From NCBI GenBank assembly GCA_943789425.1, contig CALSUB010000002.1, positions 124,001-188,000 of the forward strand: 64,000 nt of DNA, read 5' to 3'. The stretch is from an uncultured Luminiphilus sp. GTDB lineage: Bacteria; Pseudomonadota; Gammaproteobacteria; Pseudomonadales; Halieaceae. Made by a program: the position numbers and the translations under genes. This document shows positions 37,548 through 46,069 of the stretch, in pieces. The stretch's first letter is position 1; each line of letters opens with the position of its first letter. Under the pieces are notes generated by a model. It ran no database searches. It was given only the letters and a program-made list of their open reading frames with translations, and had not been told where the DNA came from.

Positions 37548-38336
37548 GTGGTGCCCTACCCTGATATTGACCCCGTTGCGATTGCCTTGGGCCCGATCAC
37601 GATTCATTGGTATGGCCTAACGTATCTTGGCGGCCTCGGTTTTGCGTGGTGGCTAGCGCGTCACCGAGCGGCACTGCCCCACACGCCACTCCAGAGACAT
37701 CAAGTGGATGATCTTATTTTTTATGCGGCGGTCGGCATCGTGATTGGAGGCCGGTTGGGCTACACCCTTTTTTACGGACTCGATCGTCTTATGGGCGATC
37801 CTCTGTGGCTGTTTAGGGTCTGGGAAGGCGGCATGGCATTTCACGGTGGCTTCTTGGGTGTGCTGGTGGCGATGACACTCTTTGCGAGACAGCACCGCAT
37901 TGATGCGGGGCGGCTGCTGGATTTTGTTGCCCCCCTCGCACCCGTAGGCCTCGCGTTAGGCCGATTGGGCAATTTTATTGGGCAGGAGCTATGGGGCAGA
38001 AGCGCTGATGTCCCCTGGGCAATGGTTTTCCCGCGGGACCCACTGGCTTTGGCGCGTCATCCGTCGCAGCTATACCAGTTTGCGCTAGAAGGTTGTCTCT
38101 TATTCATTGTGCTCTTATGGTTCAGTCGGCAATCGCGGCCCCCGTGGGCCGTATCCGCTGTTTTTTTAATAGGCTACGGCCTGTTTCGATTTTTAGCGGA
38201 GTTTTTCCGCGAGCCGGATGCCCATATTGGCTTTGATGCCATGGGCTGGATGACGCGAGGACAATTATTGTGTGTGCCAATGCTGATGGCGGGCACTTGG
38301 TTACTCTATCGGGCCTATCGGCCGACCCATCGATGA
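37548..38336 (+). CDS. lgt: Prolipoprotein diacylglyceryl transferase Lgt
   Basis: Inner-membrane enzyme adding diacylglycerol to the lipobox cysteine of prolipoproteins. 262 aa with about seven membrane segments. Visible: N-terminal [48 protein letters not shown], the Lgt signature [19 protein letters not shown], and [13 protein letters not shown]. Start GTG 37548 follows the ptsP stop directly. Substrates in this window would include the mltF and DUF4136 lipoproteins. Confidence 0.95.
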   Translation: MVPYPDIDPVAIALGPITIHWYGLTYLGGLGFAWWLARHRAALPHTPLQRHQVDDLIFYAAVGIVIGGRLGYTLFYGLDRLMGDPLWLFRVWEGGMAFHGGFLGVLVAMTLFARQHRIDAGRLLDFVAPLAPVGLALGRLGNFIGQELWGRSADVPWAMVFPRDPLALARHPSQLYQFALEGCLLFIVLLWFSRQSRPPWAVSAVFLIGYGLFRFLAEFFREPDAHIGFDAMGWMTRGQLLCVPMLMAGTWLLYRAYRPTHR

Positions 38337-38343
38337 GGACAGC

Positions 38344-39177
38344 ATGCAGGCGTATCTCGACTTATTAAACGATATTCGCGACCACGGGATTGATCGTGGT
38401 GATCGCACCGGCACCGGTACTCGGTCTGTGTTCGGCCGTCAGCTCCGCTTTGATCTCGCGCAGGGTTTCCCGCTACTCACCACTAAGAAGGTGCACTTTA
38501 AAAGCGTCGTAAATGAACTGATTTGGTTTCTCAGCGGGGACACCAATACACAGTGGCTGCGTGAAAATGGCGTGCGTATTTGGGATGAGTGGGCAACCGA
38601 AGATGGGGAGCTAGGGCCCCTATATGGCGCACAGTGGCATGCCTGGCCCACGCGTGATGGCGGCAGTATTAATCAAATCGATTACGTGGTGGATTGCCTG
38701 CTGAATCGGCCTGATAGCCGCCGCATCTTGTTTCACGCTTGGAACGTCGAATACTTGCCTGATGAAACGATCAGCCCACAGGATAATGTCCGAGCGGGTA
38801 AAATGGCGTTGCCACCCTGTCACCTGCTTTATCAATTTTACGTCGCCAACAAAATACTCTCTGCTCAGCTGTATATTCGTTCAAGCGATGCGTTCTTGGG
38901 CCTACCCTTCAACATTGCATCGGTGGCGCTACTAACGCATATGCTGTCGCAGCAATGCGGATTAACACCCGGAGAGGTGGTCATTACACTGGGTGACGCT
39001 CATCTCTACAGTAATCATGGTGAGCAGGTCGCGACGCAGCTTGATCGTGTCCCCGGGGTCTGCCCGTCTTTGAACATGTTGCGCCACCCAGCCTCTATCT
39101 ATGATTACCACTTTGATGACTTTGAACTGATCGGCTACGACCCCGCGCCGAATATTCCGGCTCCGGTGGCGATCTGA
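38344..39177 (+). CDS. thyA: Thymidylate synthase ThyA
   Basis: Converts dUMP to dTMP using 5,10-methylene-THF. Visible: [45 protein letters not shown], catalytic Cys in [33 protein letters not shown], and [13 protein letters not shown]. 277 aa. Overlaps folA by 1 nt, so the dihydrofolate it makes is handled by the next gene product. Confidence 0.96.
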   Translation: MQAYLDLLNDIRDHGIDRGDRTGTGTRSVFGRQLRFDLAQGFPLLTTKKVHFKSVVNELIWFLSGDTNTQWLRENGVRIWDEWATEDGELGPLYGAQWHAWPTRDGGSINQIDYVVDCLLNRPDSRRILFHAWNVEYLPDETISPQDNVRAGKMALPPCHLLYQFYVANKILSAQLYIRSSDAFLGLPFNIASVALLTHMLSQQCGLTPGEVVITLGDAHLYSNHGEQVATQLDRVPGVCPSLNMLRHPASIYDYHFDDFELIGYDPAPNIPAPVAI

Positions 39178-39719
39178 TGACAGGATCTCGACTCGATAAC
39201 GATATCCCCGTGGTCCTAGTGCTCGCGGCAGCTGACAATGGCGTGATTGGACGGGGAGACGCGCTTCCCTGGGATTTACCCGATGACTTGCGTCATTTTA
39301 AGCGGACCACATTGGGGCGCCCCATTATCATGGGACGTAAAACCTTTGACAGCGTTGGTTTCCCGCTGCCGGGGCGCCGCAACATCGTGGTTACCCGGGA
39401 CCCGTCTTGGCATCATGAAGGGGTGACCACGTGTCATACCTTGTCAGATGCCTTGGAGTGCGCATTCGGTCAGGCCCTGATTGATGGCGCCGACGCGGCG
39501 ATGGTGGTGGGCGGTGCTGAAATATACCGATTGGCATTACCGAGGGCCGACAAAGTGGTGTTAACGCGGGTTCATGGCGCGGTTGACGGCGACGTTGTGT
39601 TCGATCTTAATCTTTTGGCGCAGTGGCGCGAGACCGCACAAACCGTTTACGACGCGGCAGATGGCAACAGCCATGCTTTCACGATTGTTGAGCTGGAGCC
39701 GCCCGATGACCCGATCTGA
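39177..39719 (+). CDS. folA: Dihydrofolate reductase FolA
   Basis: NADPH-dependent reduction of dihydrofolate. Visible: AADNGVIGRGDALPWDLPDDLRHFKR, PIIMGRKTFDSVGFPLPGRRNIVVTRD, and the NADPH-loop VVGGAEIYRLALPRADKVVLTRV. 180 aa, normal. Start ATG overlaps the thyA stop. Last gene of rppH-ptsP-lgt-thyA-folA. Confidence 0.95.
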   Translation: MTGSRLDNDIPVVLVLAAADNGVIGRGDALPWDLPDDLRHFKRTTLGRPIIMGRKTFDSVGFPLPGRRNIVVTRDPSWHHEGVTTCHTLSDALECAFGQALIDGADAAMVVGGAEIYRLALPRADKVVLTRVHGAVDGDVVFDLNLLAQWRETAQTVYDAADGNSHAFTIVELEPPDDPI

Positions 39720-39803
39720 TGCTCGACAACGGTGTCACGTTGGCGGGCAAATCATTTGCGTTGGCGAAACGGACAGGTTAAATTCGCTCCCCCAATGTTG
39801 GTA

Positions 39804-39831
39804 GACGCGATATTATAGAAATAATAGCGTC
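39804..39831 (+). promoter_or_regulatory. Dyad element and candidate promoter upstream of the TonB operon
   Basis: GACGC (39804-39808), two unpaired bases, TATTAT (39811-39816), AGAA, ATAATA (39821-39826), GCGTC (39827-39831): an 11-bp interrupted dyad. A possible -35 TTGGTA (39798-39803) sits 17 nt before ATAATA. It lies about 75 nt upstream of the first TonB-operon gene and could be an operator or a hairpin in the leader. It is not a good Fur-box match. Confidence 0.4.
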
Positions 39832-39907
39832 ACTGATTAAGCTTCATTAAAGGGTTGGCCTAGGCTGACGCTTTCCAGATTTTGCTTTGAGAGGAAGTAT
39901 CGATCCC

Positions 39908-40678
39908 ATGACTACGACTCGACTAAAAAGTTTACTGTTGGCTATCTGTGTCGGCGGTAGTGCGTCGCTGGCCGCCGCGCAGTCCATCGACCCCATCGTC
40001 GAGGTGGGCAAGCAACGTGCAGTGGCGGCCAAGGCTTCCCAGGCCAAAATAGACCGACTGGCGGATGAGACAGCCAGTTTGTTGTCAGATTATAAAACGG
40101 TCATGAAGCAGGTTGATGGCCTCAAGGTCTACAACGCCCGCTTGGAGCGCCAGATTGCGAACCAAGAGAAGCGCATCACCGATATTGATGCCTCTATCGC
40201 TGAGGCGTCAGTCATTCAGCGACAGATTCCGCCGTTGGTGGCGCGGATGCTGGACGGACTCGAGCAGTTCATCCAATTTGATATGCCGTTCGACCTCGAT
40301 ACCCGCTTGGGCAATATTGAAGCGGTTCGAGCCAATATGGATCGCTCTGACGTTACCTCTGCCGAGGCGTATCGCCAAGTGTTAGAGCTTTACTCGATCG
40401 AATTGCAATATGGGCGCGGTATTGAGTCCTACAGCGACTCGATTGATCTCAACGGTGCAGAGCGTGAGGTCGACATCTTGCGCATTGGCCGCGTGGCCCT
40501 TGTTTATCAGAGCACCGATGGTGCCGAGACCGGAGCCTGGAACCGTGAGACACAAAGCTGGGAAGAGCTATCTGCTGGTGATTATGCTTCAGCGGTTCGC
40601 AAAGGCGTTCGTATCGCGAAGAAGCAAGCGACGATCGAATTATTAAATATGCCCGTATCAGCCCCGGAGGCGAACTGA
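39908..40678 (+). CDS. DUF3450 periplasmic coiled-coil protein of the TonB system
   Basis: 256 aa with a signal peptide (MTTTRLKSLLLAICVGGSASLAAAQ, cleavage after AAA) and a coiled-coil first half (AKIDRLADETASLLSDYKTVMKQVDGL..., NARLERQIANQEKRITDIDASI). DUF3450 proteins regularly precede the TtpC-type ExbB in marine gammaproteobacteria, and probably act with it in the periplasm. ATG 39908; the frame is open to 39887. First gene of the operon, 1 nt before the large exbB/ttpC. Confidence 0.87.
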   Translation: MTTTRLKSLLLAICVGGSASLAAAQSIDPIVEVGKQRAVAAKASQAKIDRLADETASLLSDYKTVMKQVDGLKVYNARLERQIANQEKRITDIDASIAEASVIQRQIPPLVARMLDGLEQFIQFDMPFDLDTRLGNIEAVRANMDRSDVTSAEAYRQVLELYSIELQYGRGIESYSDSIDLNGAEREVDILRIGRVALVYQSTDGAETGAWNRETQSWEELSAGDYASAVRKGVRIAKKQATIELLNMPVSAPEAN

Positions 40679-40679
40679 A

Positions 40680-42105
40680 ATGCGTTCTCAATTTCTGAAA
40701 GTATCTGCTCTGGCGCTGGCAAGCGCGCTATTCACGCCCTTCACGCTTGGCCAAGATGCCGAGGCCGAAGTCGAGGCACCACCACCTCCCACTCCGCAAG
40801 AAGTTGCTGCCGAGAACCTTGATCAGCTGCTCGAGTTAGTAGAGCGAGGACAAGCGCGAGCGTCAGCCGAAAATCAAGCGCGCGAACAGCGATTCTCTAC
40901 TGATAAGGCCAACCAAGCCAAGGCGTTAAAGCGCGCTGAAGATGAGCGGCTGCGGGAAGAGCGTCGCTCTGCGCGCTTGGAGAAAAAGTTTGAAGAAAAT
41001 GAGCTGCTGATTGCCGCTAAGCAAGAGCAGCTGAAAGAGCGATTGGGCACTTTGTCCGAGTTGTTTGGCCATTTGACGGCCGCTTCTGGCGATTTAGCAT
41101 CGAACGTTGAGGTGTCTTTGGTCAGCTCTGAGTACCCCGGACGCGAAGGCTTTTTAAAGGGGTTGATCGCCAAGATGTCAGGGTCAGATCAACTGCCGCG
41201 TATCGATGAGATCGAGAAAGTGTGGTTCGAGCTGTTGCGGGAGATCCGTGAGCAGGGCGAGATCAGCCGTTACACCGCGAAGGTCGCGACACCGTCTGGT
41301 GAGCTGAGCGAGCGAGAGGTTGTTCGAGTTGGTGCGTTCAATATTATCGATACAGAGGGCAATTACCTCTCCTTTAACATTGATCAGTTATCCGAGTTGC
41401 CCCGGCAGCCCGGTGGCGGCTTCAACGGGCAGGCGCAGGACCTAGCCTCCGCGCAATCTGGGTTATCGCAGTTTGGTATTGATCCCACTGGGCCTACCGG
41501 CGGCTCTTTCTTGGCGGCGATTATTGACAGTCCCACTATCTCTGAGCGGTGGCACCAAGGCGGATACGTCGGTTATGCCATTACGGCAGTGGGCACCTTT
41601 GCCTTCATTCTGGCCATTTTCCGACTGATCGTTCTCACTTCTGTGGGCGGCAAAGTGTCGTCTCAACTCAAGTCGACGTCGGCGCGTGCCGATAATCCTC
41701 TTGGGACGGGTCTTAAAGGTCCACGAAGACAATCCCAATATGGATCCCGAGACACTTGAGTTGAAAATGGCCGAGGCGGTACTGAGTGAAACGCCGAAGC
41801 TGGAGCAAGGTCTCACATTACTGAAAATTATTGCCGCAGTAGCGCCCCTGATGGGACTGCTGGGTACCGTGACCGGCATGATCATTACGTTCCAGGCGAT
41901 CACGATTTTTGGCGCGGGCGATCCCAAGGCGATGGCCGGTGGTATCTCTTCAGCACTGGTCACCACGGTTCTGGGGCTGTTGGTAGCAATACCCACAGTA
42001 TTGCTCCACACAGTGGTCAATGGGCGCTCGCAGCGCATCATTCATGTGCTGAACGAGCAAGCCACGGGCATTGTGGCGGAGCATTCCGAGCGCGCGCACA
42101 ACTGA
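40680..42105 (+). pseudogene. Large MotA/TolQ/ExbB proton-channel protein (TtpC type), split by a one-base frameshift
   Basis: Accessory ExbB-like protein of TonB2-type systems: signal peptide (SALALASALFTPFTLGQ), a long charged coiled coil (residues about 50-125), a membrane helix (YAITAVGTFAFILAIFRLIVL), then the MotA/TolQ/ExbB domain (LLKIIAAVAPLMGLLGTVTGMI, AMAGGISSALVTTVLGLLVAIP). The first frame ends at 41759 in nonsense; the domain continues in the +1 frame to 42105. Dropping one base of GGGA at 41703-41706 restores ADNPLGRVLKVHEDNPNM and a 474-aa protein. No gene symbol is asserted. Confidence 0.9.
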
Positions 42106-42128
42106 TTTCTCGGGGAGGCTAGCAGCTC

Positions 42129-42644
42129 ATGGGTATCTTCGAGATCATTCTTGCCTTTATGGAAAAGGGCGGGGACGTACTGTGGTTGATTGCCATCCTA
42201 GTGCTGTTTATGTGGACGCTGATTTTTGAGCGGGCCTGGTATTTTGCCTCCGTCTGGAAGCAGGACCGTGCTGCGGTGCTGGCCAATTGGGAAGGTCGCG
42301 ATGAGCGAAAGTCATGGAACGCTAAAAAGATCCGTGAGCGTTTGCTGTCTGAGAGTCGCGAGCTGATTAACGACAATATGAATGTGATTGCCACCTGCGT
42401 TGCATTGTGTCCACTGCTCGGTTTGTTGGGCACCGTGACGGGCATGATTGAAGTTTTTAATGTGATGGCAGTGACAGGTGGTGGTGACGCAAAATCCATG
42501 GCGGGCGGCGTAGAGCGGTCAACGATTCCGACGATGGCAGGCATGGTCGCCGCGTTATCCGGATTATTCGCCAACACTTACTTGCAGCGCATCACCAATC
42601 GAGAGCAGCAGCTGCTCACAGACCAATTGACGTCGGATCACTGA
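42129..42644 (+). CDS. exbB: ExbB-like proton channel subunit (small)
   Basis: 171 aa, MotA/TolQ/ExbB family. N-terminal membrane helix (GGDVLWLIAILVLFMWTLIFERAWYF), then LCPLLGLLGTVTGMIEVFNVM and MAGGVERSTIPTMAGMVAALSGLFANTYL, forming the three-helix channel with ExbD. Uses the proton gradient to energise TonB. Intact, unlike the preceding large ExbB. Starts 23 nt after it. Confidence 0.92.
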   Translation: MGIFEIILAFMEKGGDVLWLIAILVLFMWTLIFERAWYFASVWKQDRAAVLANWEGRDERKSWNAKKIRERLLSESRELINDNMNVIATCVALCPLLGLLGTVTGMIEVFNVMAVTGGGDAKSMAGGVERSTIPTMAGMVAALSGLFANTYLQRITNREQQLLTDQLTSDH

Positions 42645-42668
42645 TCCTCTCGCTGGATCGAGGAATTT

Positions 42669-43073
42669 ATGCGGAAAATCGCAAAACAACAGGAACAGGA
42701 CGGCGCAGAGATCGATTTGACACCGATGCTAGACGTCGTGTTTATCATGTTGATCTTCTTCATTGTTGTCGCTTCGTTTATCAAAGAGGCGGGGGTTGAA
42801 GTGAACCGCCCTGATACGAATCAACCGGACAACCCAGAGGATTCTACGAGCATTGTCGTGGAAGTGGCTGCGGACAATCAGATTTGGATGGAGAATCGTC
42901 GCGTCGATATTCGCGCCGTGAGGGCGAACATACAGCGGTTATTAGCTGAAGATCCCGAGGCGCCTGTCACGATCAAGGTAGAGAAAGGCGCCGAGGCCGG
43001 CATCGTGATCGACGTGGCAGATGCCGCCCGAGAATCTGGCGTTGGGGCTGTTAACTGGGCCTCCGATCGTTAA
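42669..43073 (+). CDS. exbD: ExbD/TolR family protein 1
   Basis: 134 aa. A single membrane helix carries the proton-relay aspartate: DLTPMLDVVFIMLIFFIVVASF, preceded by EIDLTP and followed by a periplasmic domain (STSIVVEVAADNQIWMENRRVD). Partner of ExbB in energising TonB. First of two tandem exbD genes; 24 nt after exbB. Confidence 0.93.
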   Translation: MRKIAKQQEQDGAEIDLTPMLDVVFIMLIFFIVVASFIKEAGVEVNRPDTNQPDNPEDSTSIVVEVAADNQIWMENRRVDIRAVRANIQRLLAEDPEAPVTIKVEKGAEAGIVIDVADAARESGVGAVNWASDR

Positions 43074-43084
43074 GGAATATAGTT

Positions 43085-43501
43085 ATGGGTATGCGTGATC
43101 AGGCGAGGCCAAGGGCCGATGAAGGTGGTAGTCAAATTGATTTGACGCCAATGCTCGACGTCGTCTTCATTATGCTGATTTTCTTCATTGTGACCTCCTC
43201 CTTTGTTAAGGAGCCGGGCGTCGAGCTGCTGAAGCCGCAGGCCTCTACAATGGAAGCCTGCGAGCGAGGAACCATTATTTTTGCGGTTGATGGAAACGGT
43301 GATATTTTTTATAACAAGAACAAGGTGCCGTTAGATCGCGTGATGCGCACTGCAGAGGCGGCCAAGAAAGAAGCGCCTCAGGCAAACATTGTCGTGCAGG
43401 TGGATAGGGAGACTCCGGCCTACGTGGTAGAGGATCTGATTGATATCGTGCGGCCCATTCTTACTGCGCCGCCCTGTATCTCCACGGACGAAGAGGCTTA
43501 A
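43085..43501 (+). CDS. exbD: ExbD/TolR family protein 2
   Basis: 138 aa with the same proton-relay helix (DLTPMLDVVFIMLIFFIVTSSF) but a distinct periplasmic part (GTIIFAVDGNGDIFYNKNKVPLDRV, then a C-terminal ending in PPCISTDEEA). The two ExbDs match almost exactly across the membrane helix and diverge outside it, suggesting a heteromeric channel. 11 nt after the first exbD, 5 nt before tonB. Confidence 0.93.
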   Translation: MGMRDQARPRADEGGSQIDLTPMLDVVFIMLIFFIVTSSFVKEPGVELLKPQASTMEACERGTIIFAVDGNGDIFYNKNKVPLDRVMRTAEAAKKEAPQANIVVQVDRETPAYVVEDLIDIVRPILTAPPCISTDEEA

Positions 43502-43506
43502 TCGTT

Positions 43507-44109
43507 ATGGGTAGTTCTGCTCGTGTCGCCCTGAGTGCAGCCCTTGCGGTGCCGGTTGCTATTGCGCTCTTCTTAATCATGTTTAAGTTAATCGATCGTG
43601 ATTATCAGCAGGACGATTCAAAAGCCCGCAAAATCGCTGATATCGTCGTGCCTGACAAGACCATCGAAACCAATTTGAAAGAAGTGAAGCCAGAGAAGGT
43701 AGACGATCCAGAAGAGCCACCACCCGACCTCGAGCCGATTCAGTTTGACACTCAACTGGACATGAACGTGGCCAACACGGCGCCCGTGACGGGTATCAAC
43801 CTCAATCTCAACGCCTCCGGGATGTCTTCGGGTGACGGTGAGTATCTTCCCATCGTGAAAGTGGCACCCATTTACCCCCGACGTGCACAGACCCGGGGGA
43901 TTTCCGGCTATTGCATCGTTGAGTACACCGTGACGAAGACGGGTTCAATTCGAGACCCTTTCGCCGTGGATTGCTCACCCAAAGGCATTTTTGAGAGAGC
44001 CTCCGTTAAGGCCTCGACAAAGTTTAAGTACAAGCCGCGGGTAGTCGATGGCGAGCCGATTGAGGTCGCCGGTGTTCAGAATAAATTTACTTACGAGCTG
44101 GAAAACTAA
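43507..44109 (+). CDS. tonB: TonB energy-transducing protein
   Basis: 200 aa. N-terminal anchor ALSAALAVPVAIALFLIMFKL, a short acidic/proline linker (KPEKVDDPEEPPPDLEPI), and a TonB C-terminal domain (LPIVKVAPIYPRRAQTRGISGYCIVEYTVTKTGSIRDP, then FKYKPRVVDGEPIEVAGVQNKFTYEL). It contacts TonB-dependent outer-membrane receptors; none is encoded nearby, so its substrates are unknown. Compact linker, as in TonB2-type proteins. Confidence 0.92.
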   Translation: MGSSARVALSAALAVPVAIALFLIMFKLIDRDYQQDDSKARKIADIVVPDKTIETNLKEVKPEKVDDPEEPPPDLEPIQFDTQLDMNVANTAPVTGINLNLNASGMSSGDGEYLPIVKVAPIYPRRAQTRGISGYCIVEYTVTKTGSIRDPFAVDCSPKGIFERASVKASTKFKYKPRVVDGEPIEVAGVQNKFTYELEN

Positions 44110-44125
44110 GTTGAAAGGCGCAGCC

Positions 44126-45454
44126 ATGACATTTTTTTCGTTTTGTCGACTGACAGTCCTAGTGACCTTGGCGATGTTCGCCACTGTGTTAATTGATCGC
44201 GCTTCTCCTTCGTCGTCGCTGATCTCGCAAGCGGTTGCCCAAGATGAAAAAAAGGAACAGCGTGAAACGCGTCGGACACCTGCATTACGTAACAAGGTGT
44301 ACGAGCGGCTAGCAGAGGCGCAAGTGCTGGCTGAAGAGAAAAATTATGCTGGTGCCAAAGAGATTCTAGACGACATGATCTCTGAAGAAGGCAAGCGTGC
44401 ACTTAACAGCTATGAGTTGGCTAACGTCTACAACTTGCAAGCCTTCCTCAGTTACTCTAGAGAAGATTATCAGGGCTCATTGCGTTACTACGAGCTGGTG
44501 ATTGCGCAGCCTGATATTCCCCTAGCGATGGAGATCAATACCCGTTTTACGATTGCGCAGCTGTATTTTGTGCAGGAGAAATGGCAGCAGGGCATCGATG
44601 CGTTACTCGTGTGGTTTGATTTGAACGAGAAACCCAACGCGGGCGCTTATGTTTTGTTGGCGCAAGGCTATTATCAAGTCAAAGATTACAACTCGGCGCT
44701 TCAAAATGTAGAGACCGCTATTTCGATGCACGAAGGCGAGGGGAAGCTGCCTAAAGAGCAGTGGTACAACCTAGCAAGGTTCCTCTACTTTGATCGAGAG
44801 GATTTTGACTCGGCGCTAGAGGTACTGAATACGCTCATTATTTATTATCCGAAAAAGCAGTATTGGGTGCAGGCATCACACCTGTACGGCGAGAAGAAAG
44901 ATGAGACCCGCCAACTGGCTTTGATGGAAGCGGCCTACGAGCAAGGGTTCTTGGACCGCAGTAGCGAGCTTGTGACCATGTCTTATTTGTACCTGAACGC
45001 TGAGGCGCCTTACTACGCGGGTTCCGTGATGCAGAAAGGCTTGGATGATGAGCTTGTTGAGGAGAAATCCAAGAATTACGAGCTGGCCGGTAGCGCGTGG
45101 GCGCAGGCGAGAGAGGTCGAGAAATCGATTCCTATGATGGAAAAAGCGGCAGCAAAGTCAGATGAGGGCGAGTTGTATGTGCGCCTAGGCAATGTCTACC
45201 TTGACGGCGATCAGTTTGCGAAGGCCGCCGAGTCGGTTCAGAAGGGCTTAAAGCGAGGCGGTGTGAAGCGGCCAGACCAAGCTCGGCTGGTGCTCGGCAT
45301 GTCATACTTTAATATGGGCGAATACAACAAGGCCCGACGTGCGTTCCGGGATGCTGGAAAAGACGAGCGGTCTGAAAAGTATTCGAAGCAATGGATCAAA
45401 TACATTGCGAGTGAGGAGCAGCGTCAGATCGAGCTGCAGAAAGATATTTTCTGA
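44126..45454 (+). CDS. TPR-repeat periplasmic protein of the TonB operon
   Basis: 442 aa with a signal peptide (LTVLVTLAMFATVLI... cleavage before about QDEKKEQRE) and repeated helical pairs typical of tetratricopeptide repeats (EEKNYAGAKEILDDMI, NAGAYVLLAQGYYQVKDYNSALQNVE, EGELYVRLGNVYLDGDQFAKAAESVQKGL, LVLGMSYFNMGEYNKARRAFRDAG). TPR proteins close many TonB2-type operons and may organise the complex or its receptor. ATG 44126; the frame is open to 44048 inside tonB. Followed by a strong terminator. Confidence 0.88.
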   Translation: MTFFSFCRLTVLVTLAMFATVLIDRASPSSSLISQAVAQDEKKEQRETRRTPALRNKVYERLAEAQVLAEEKNYAGAKEILDDMISEEGKRALNSYELANVYNLQAFLSYSREDYQGSLRYYELVIAQPDIPLAMEINTRFTIAQLYFVQEKWQQGIDALLVWFDLNEKPNAGAYVLLAQGYYQVKDYNSALQNVETAISMHEGEGKLPKEQWYNLARFLYFDREDFDSALEVLNTLIIYYPKKQYWVQASHLYGEKKDETRQLALMEAAYEQGFLDRSSELVTMSYLYLNAEAPYYAGSVMQKGLDDELVEEKSKNYELAGSAWAQAREVEKSIPMMEKAAAKSDEGELYVRLGNVYLDGDQFAKAAESVQKGLKRGGVKRPDQARLVLGMSYFNMGEYNKARRAFRDAGKDERSEKYSKQWIKYIASEEQRQIELQKDIF

Positions 45455-45481
45455 TTGCGGATAACGCATTGGTAAGGAAAG

Positions 45482-45507
45482 AAAAAGGGGCCTGAGGGCC
45501 CCTTTTT
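45482..45507 (+). terminator. Rho-independent terminator of the TonB operon
   Basis: Stem AAAAAGGGGCC (45482-45492), 4-nt loop TGAG, arm GGCCCCTTTTT (45497-45507): 11 bp with the 3' arm ending in a T-run. Starts 27 nt after the TPR gene stop. The A-run on the other side could also serve in the minus direction. Confidence 0.9.
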
Positions 45508-45630
45508 AGTTGTTGTCGCGATGTCATGACGCCGCTGACTGTGAGACTGCTACTCACCTAGCCAAGATAATATGGCCTTCCTCCTGCTGATGCGTTAACT
45601 AGCATGGTGCAGGTGAACGTGAGTAACGTA

Positions 45631-45651
45631 GCCGGGAAGTGTCTTCCCGGC
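45631..45651 (-). terminator. Hairpin downstream of the cold-shock gene
   Basis: GCCGGGAAG (45631-45639), 3-nt loop, CTTCCCGGC (45643-45651): a perfect 9-bp GC-rich hairpin 8 nt after the csp stop on the minus strand. No T-tract follows in either direction, so it is a Rho-dependent end, a stabilising 3' structure, or neither. Confidence 0.5.
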
Positions 45652-45658
45652 GAAGAGC

Positions 45659-45865
45659 CTACTGCGGGTTGACGTTTTCCGCTTGAGGGCCTTTTTGGCC
45701 GTCTGTGACAGTGAACTCAACCTTCTGGCCGTCGGTCAGGGTCTTGAATCCGTCACCTTGAATAGCGCTGAAGTGTACAAAGACATCCGGCCCGTCTTCT
45801 TGTGCGATAAATCCATAGCCTTTGGTCTCATTGAACCACTTCACGGTACCCGTTACTGTTGACAT
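45659..45865 (-). CDS. Cold-shock protein (CspA family)
   Basis: 68-aa single-strand nucleic-acid-binding OB fold. RNP1 motif KGYGFIAQ and RNP2 [10 protein letters not shown] are intact, with [15 protein letters not shown] at the start and [15 protein letters not shown] at the end. ATG 45865; the open frame continues 6 codons further. The 204-nt gap to pyk upstream would allow a long structured leader, as in cold-inducible csp genes. Confidence 0.95.
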   Translation of the reverse strand: MSTVTGTVKWFNETKGYGFIAQEDGPDVFVHFSAIQGDGFKTLTDGQKVEFTVTDGQKGPQAENVNPQ

Positions 45866-46069
45866 GTTTTCTACTACCTTCATTAATGATTTCTTACGTG
45901 TCCTTGCGGACTGCTATGCTCAACACTTGCCCTATTGCAGCCCGAAGGCAGTAATAATGGCTCAGCGACAAGCGCGCTGGATTTCCCAACTCCTGCAGTG
46001 TAGCACTCTGTGGCGCCCGCGCAGGTGCTTTTTTTGTCAGTTTAGGCACTGTATTTGGGTAATTTGAGG

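Noticed and set aside
39804-39831. Fur box before the TonB operon
   Set aside because: The AT-rich dyad matches the Fur consensus at too few positions; kept only as an unassigned dyad.
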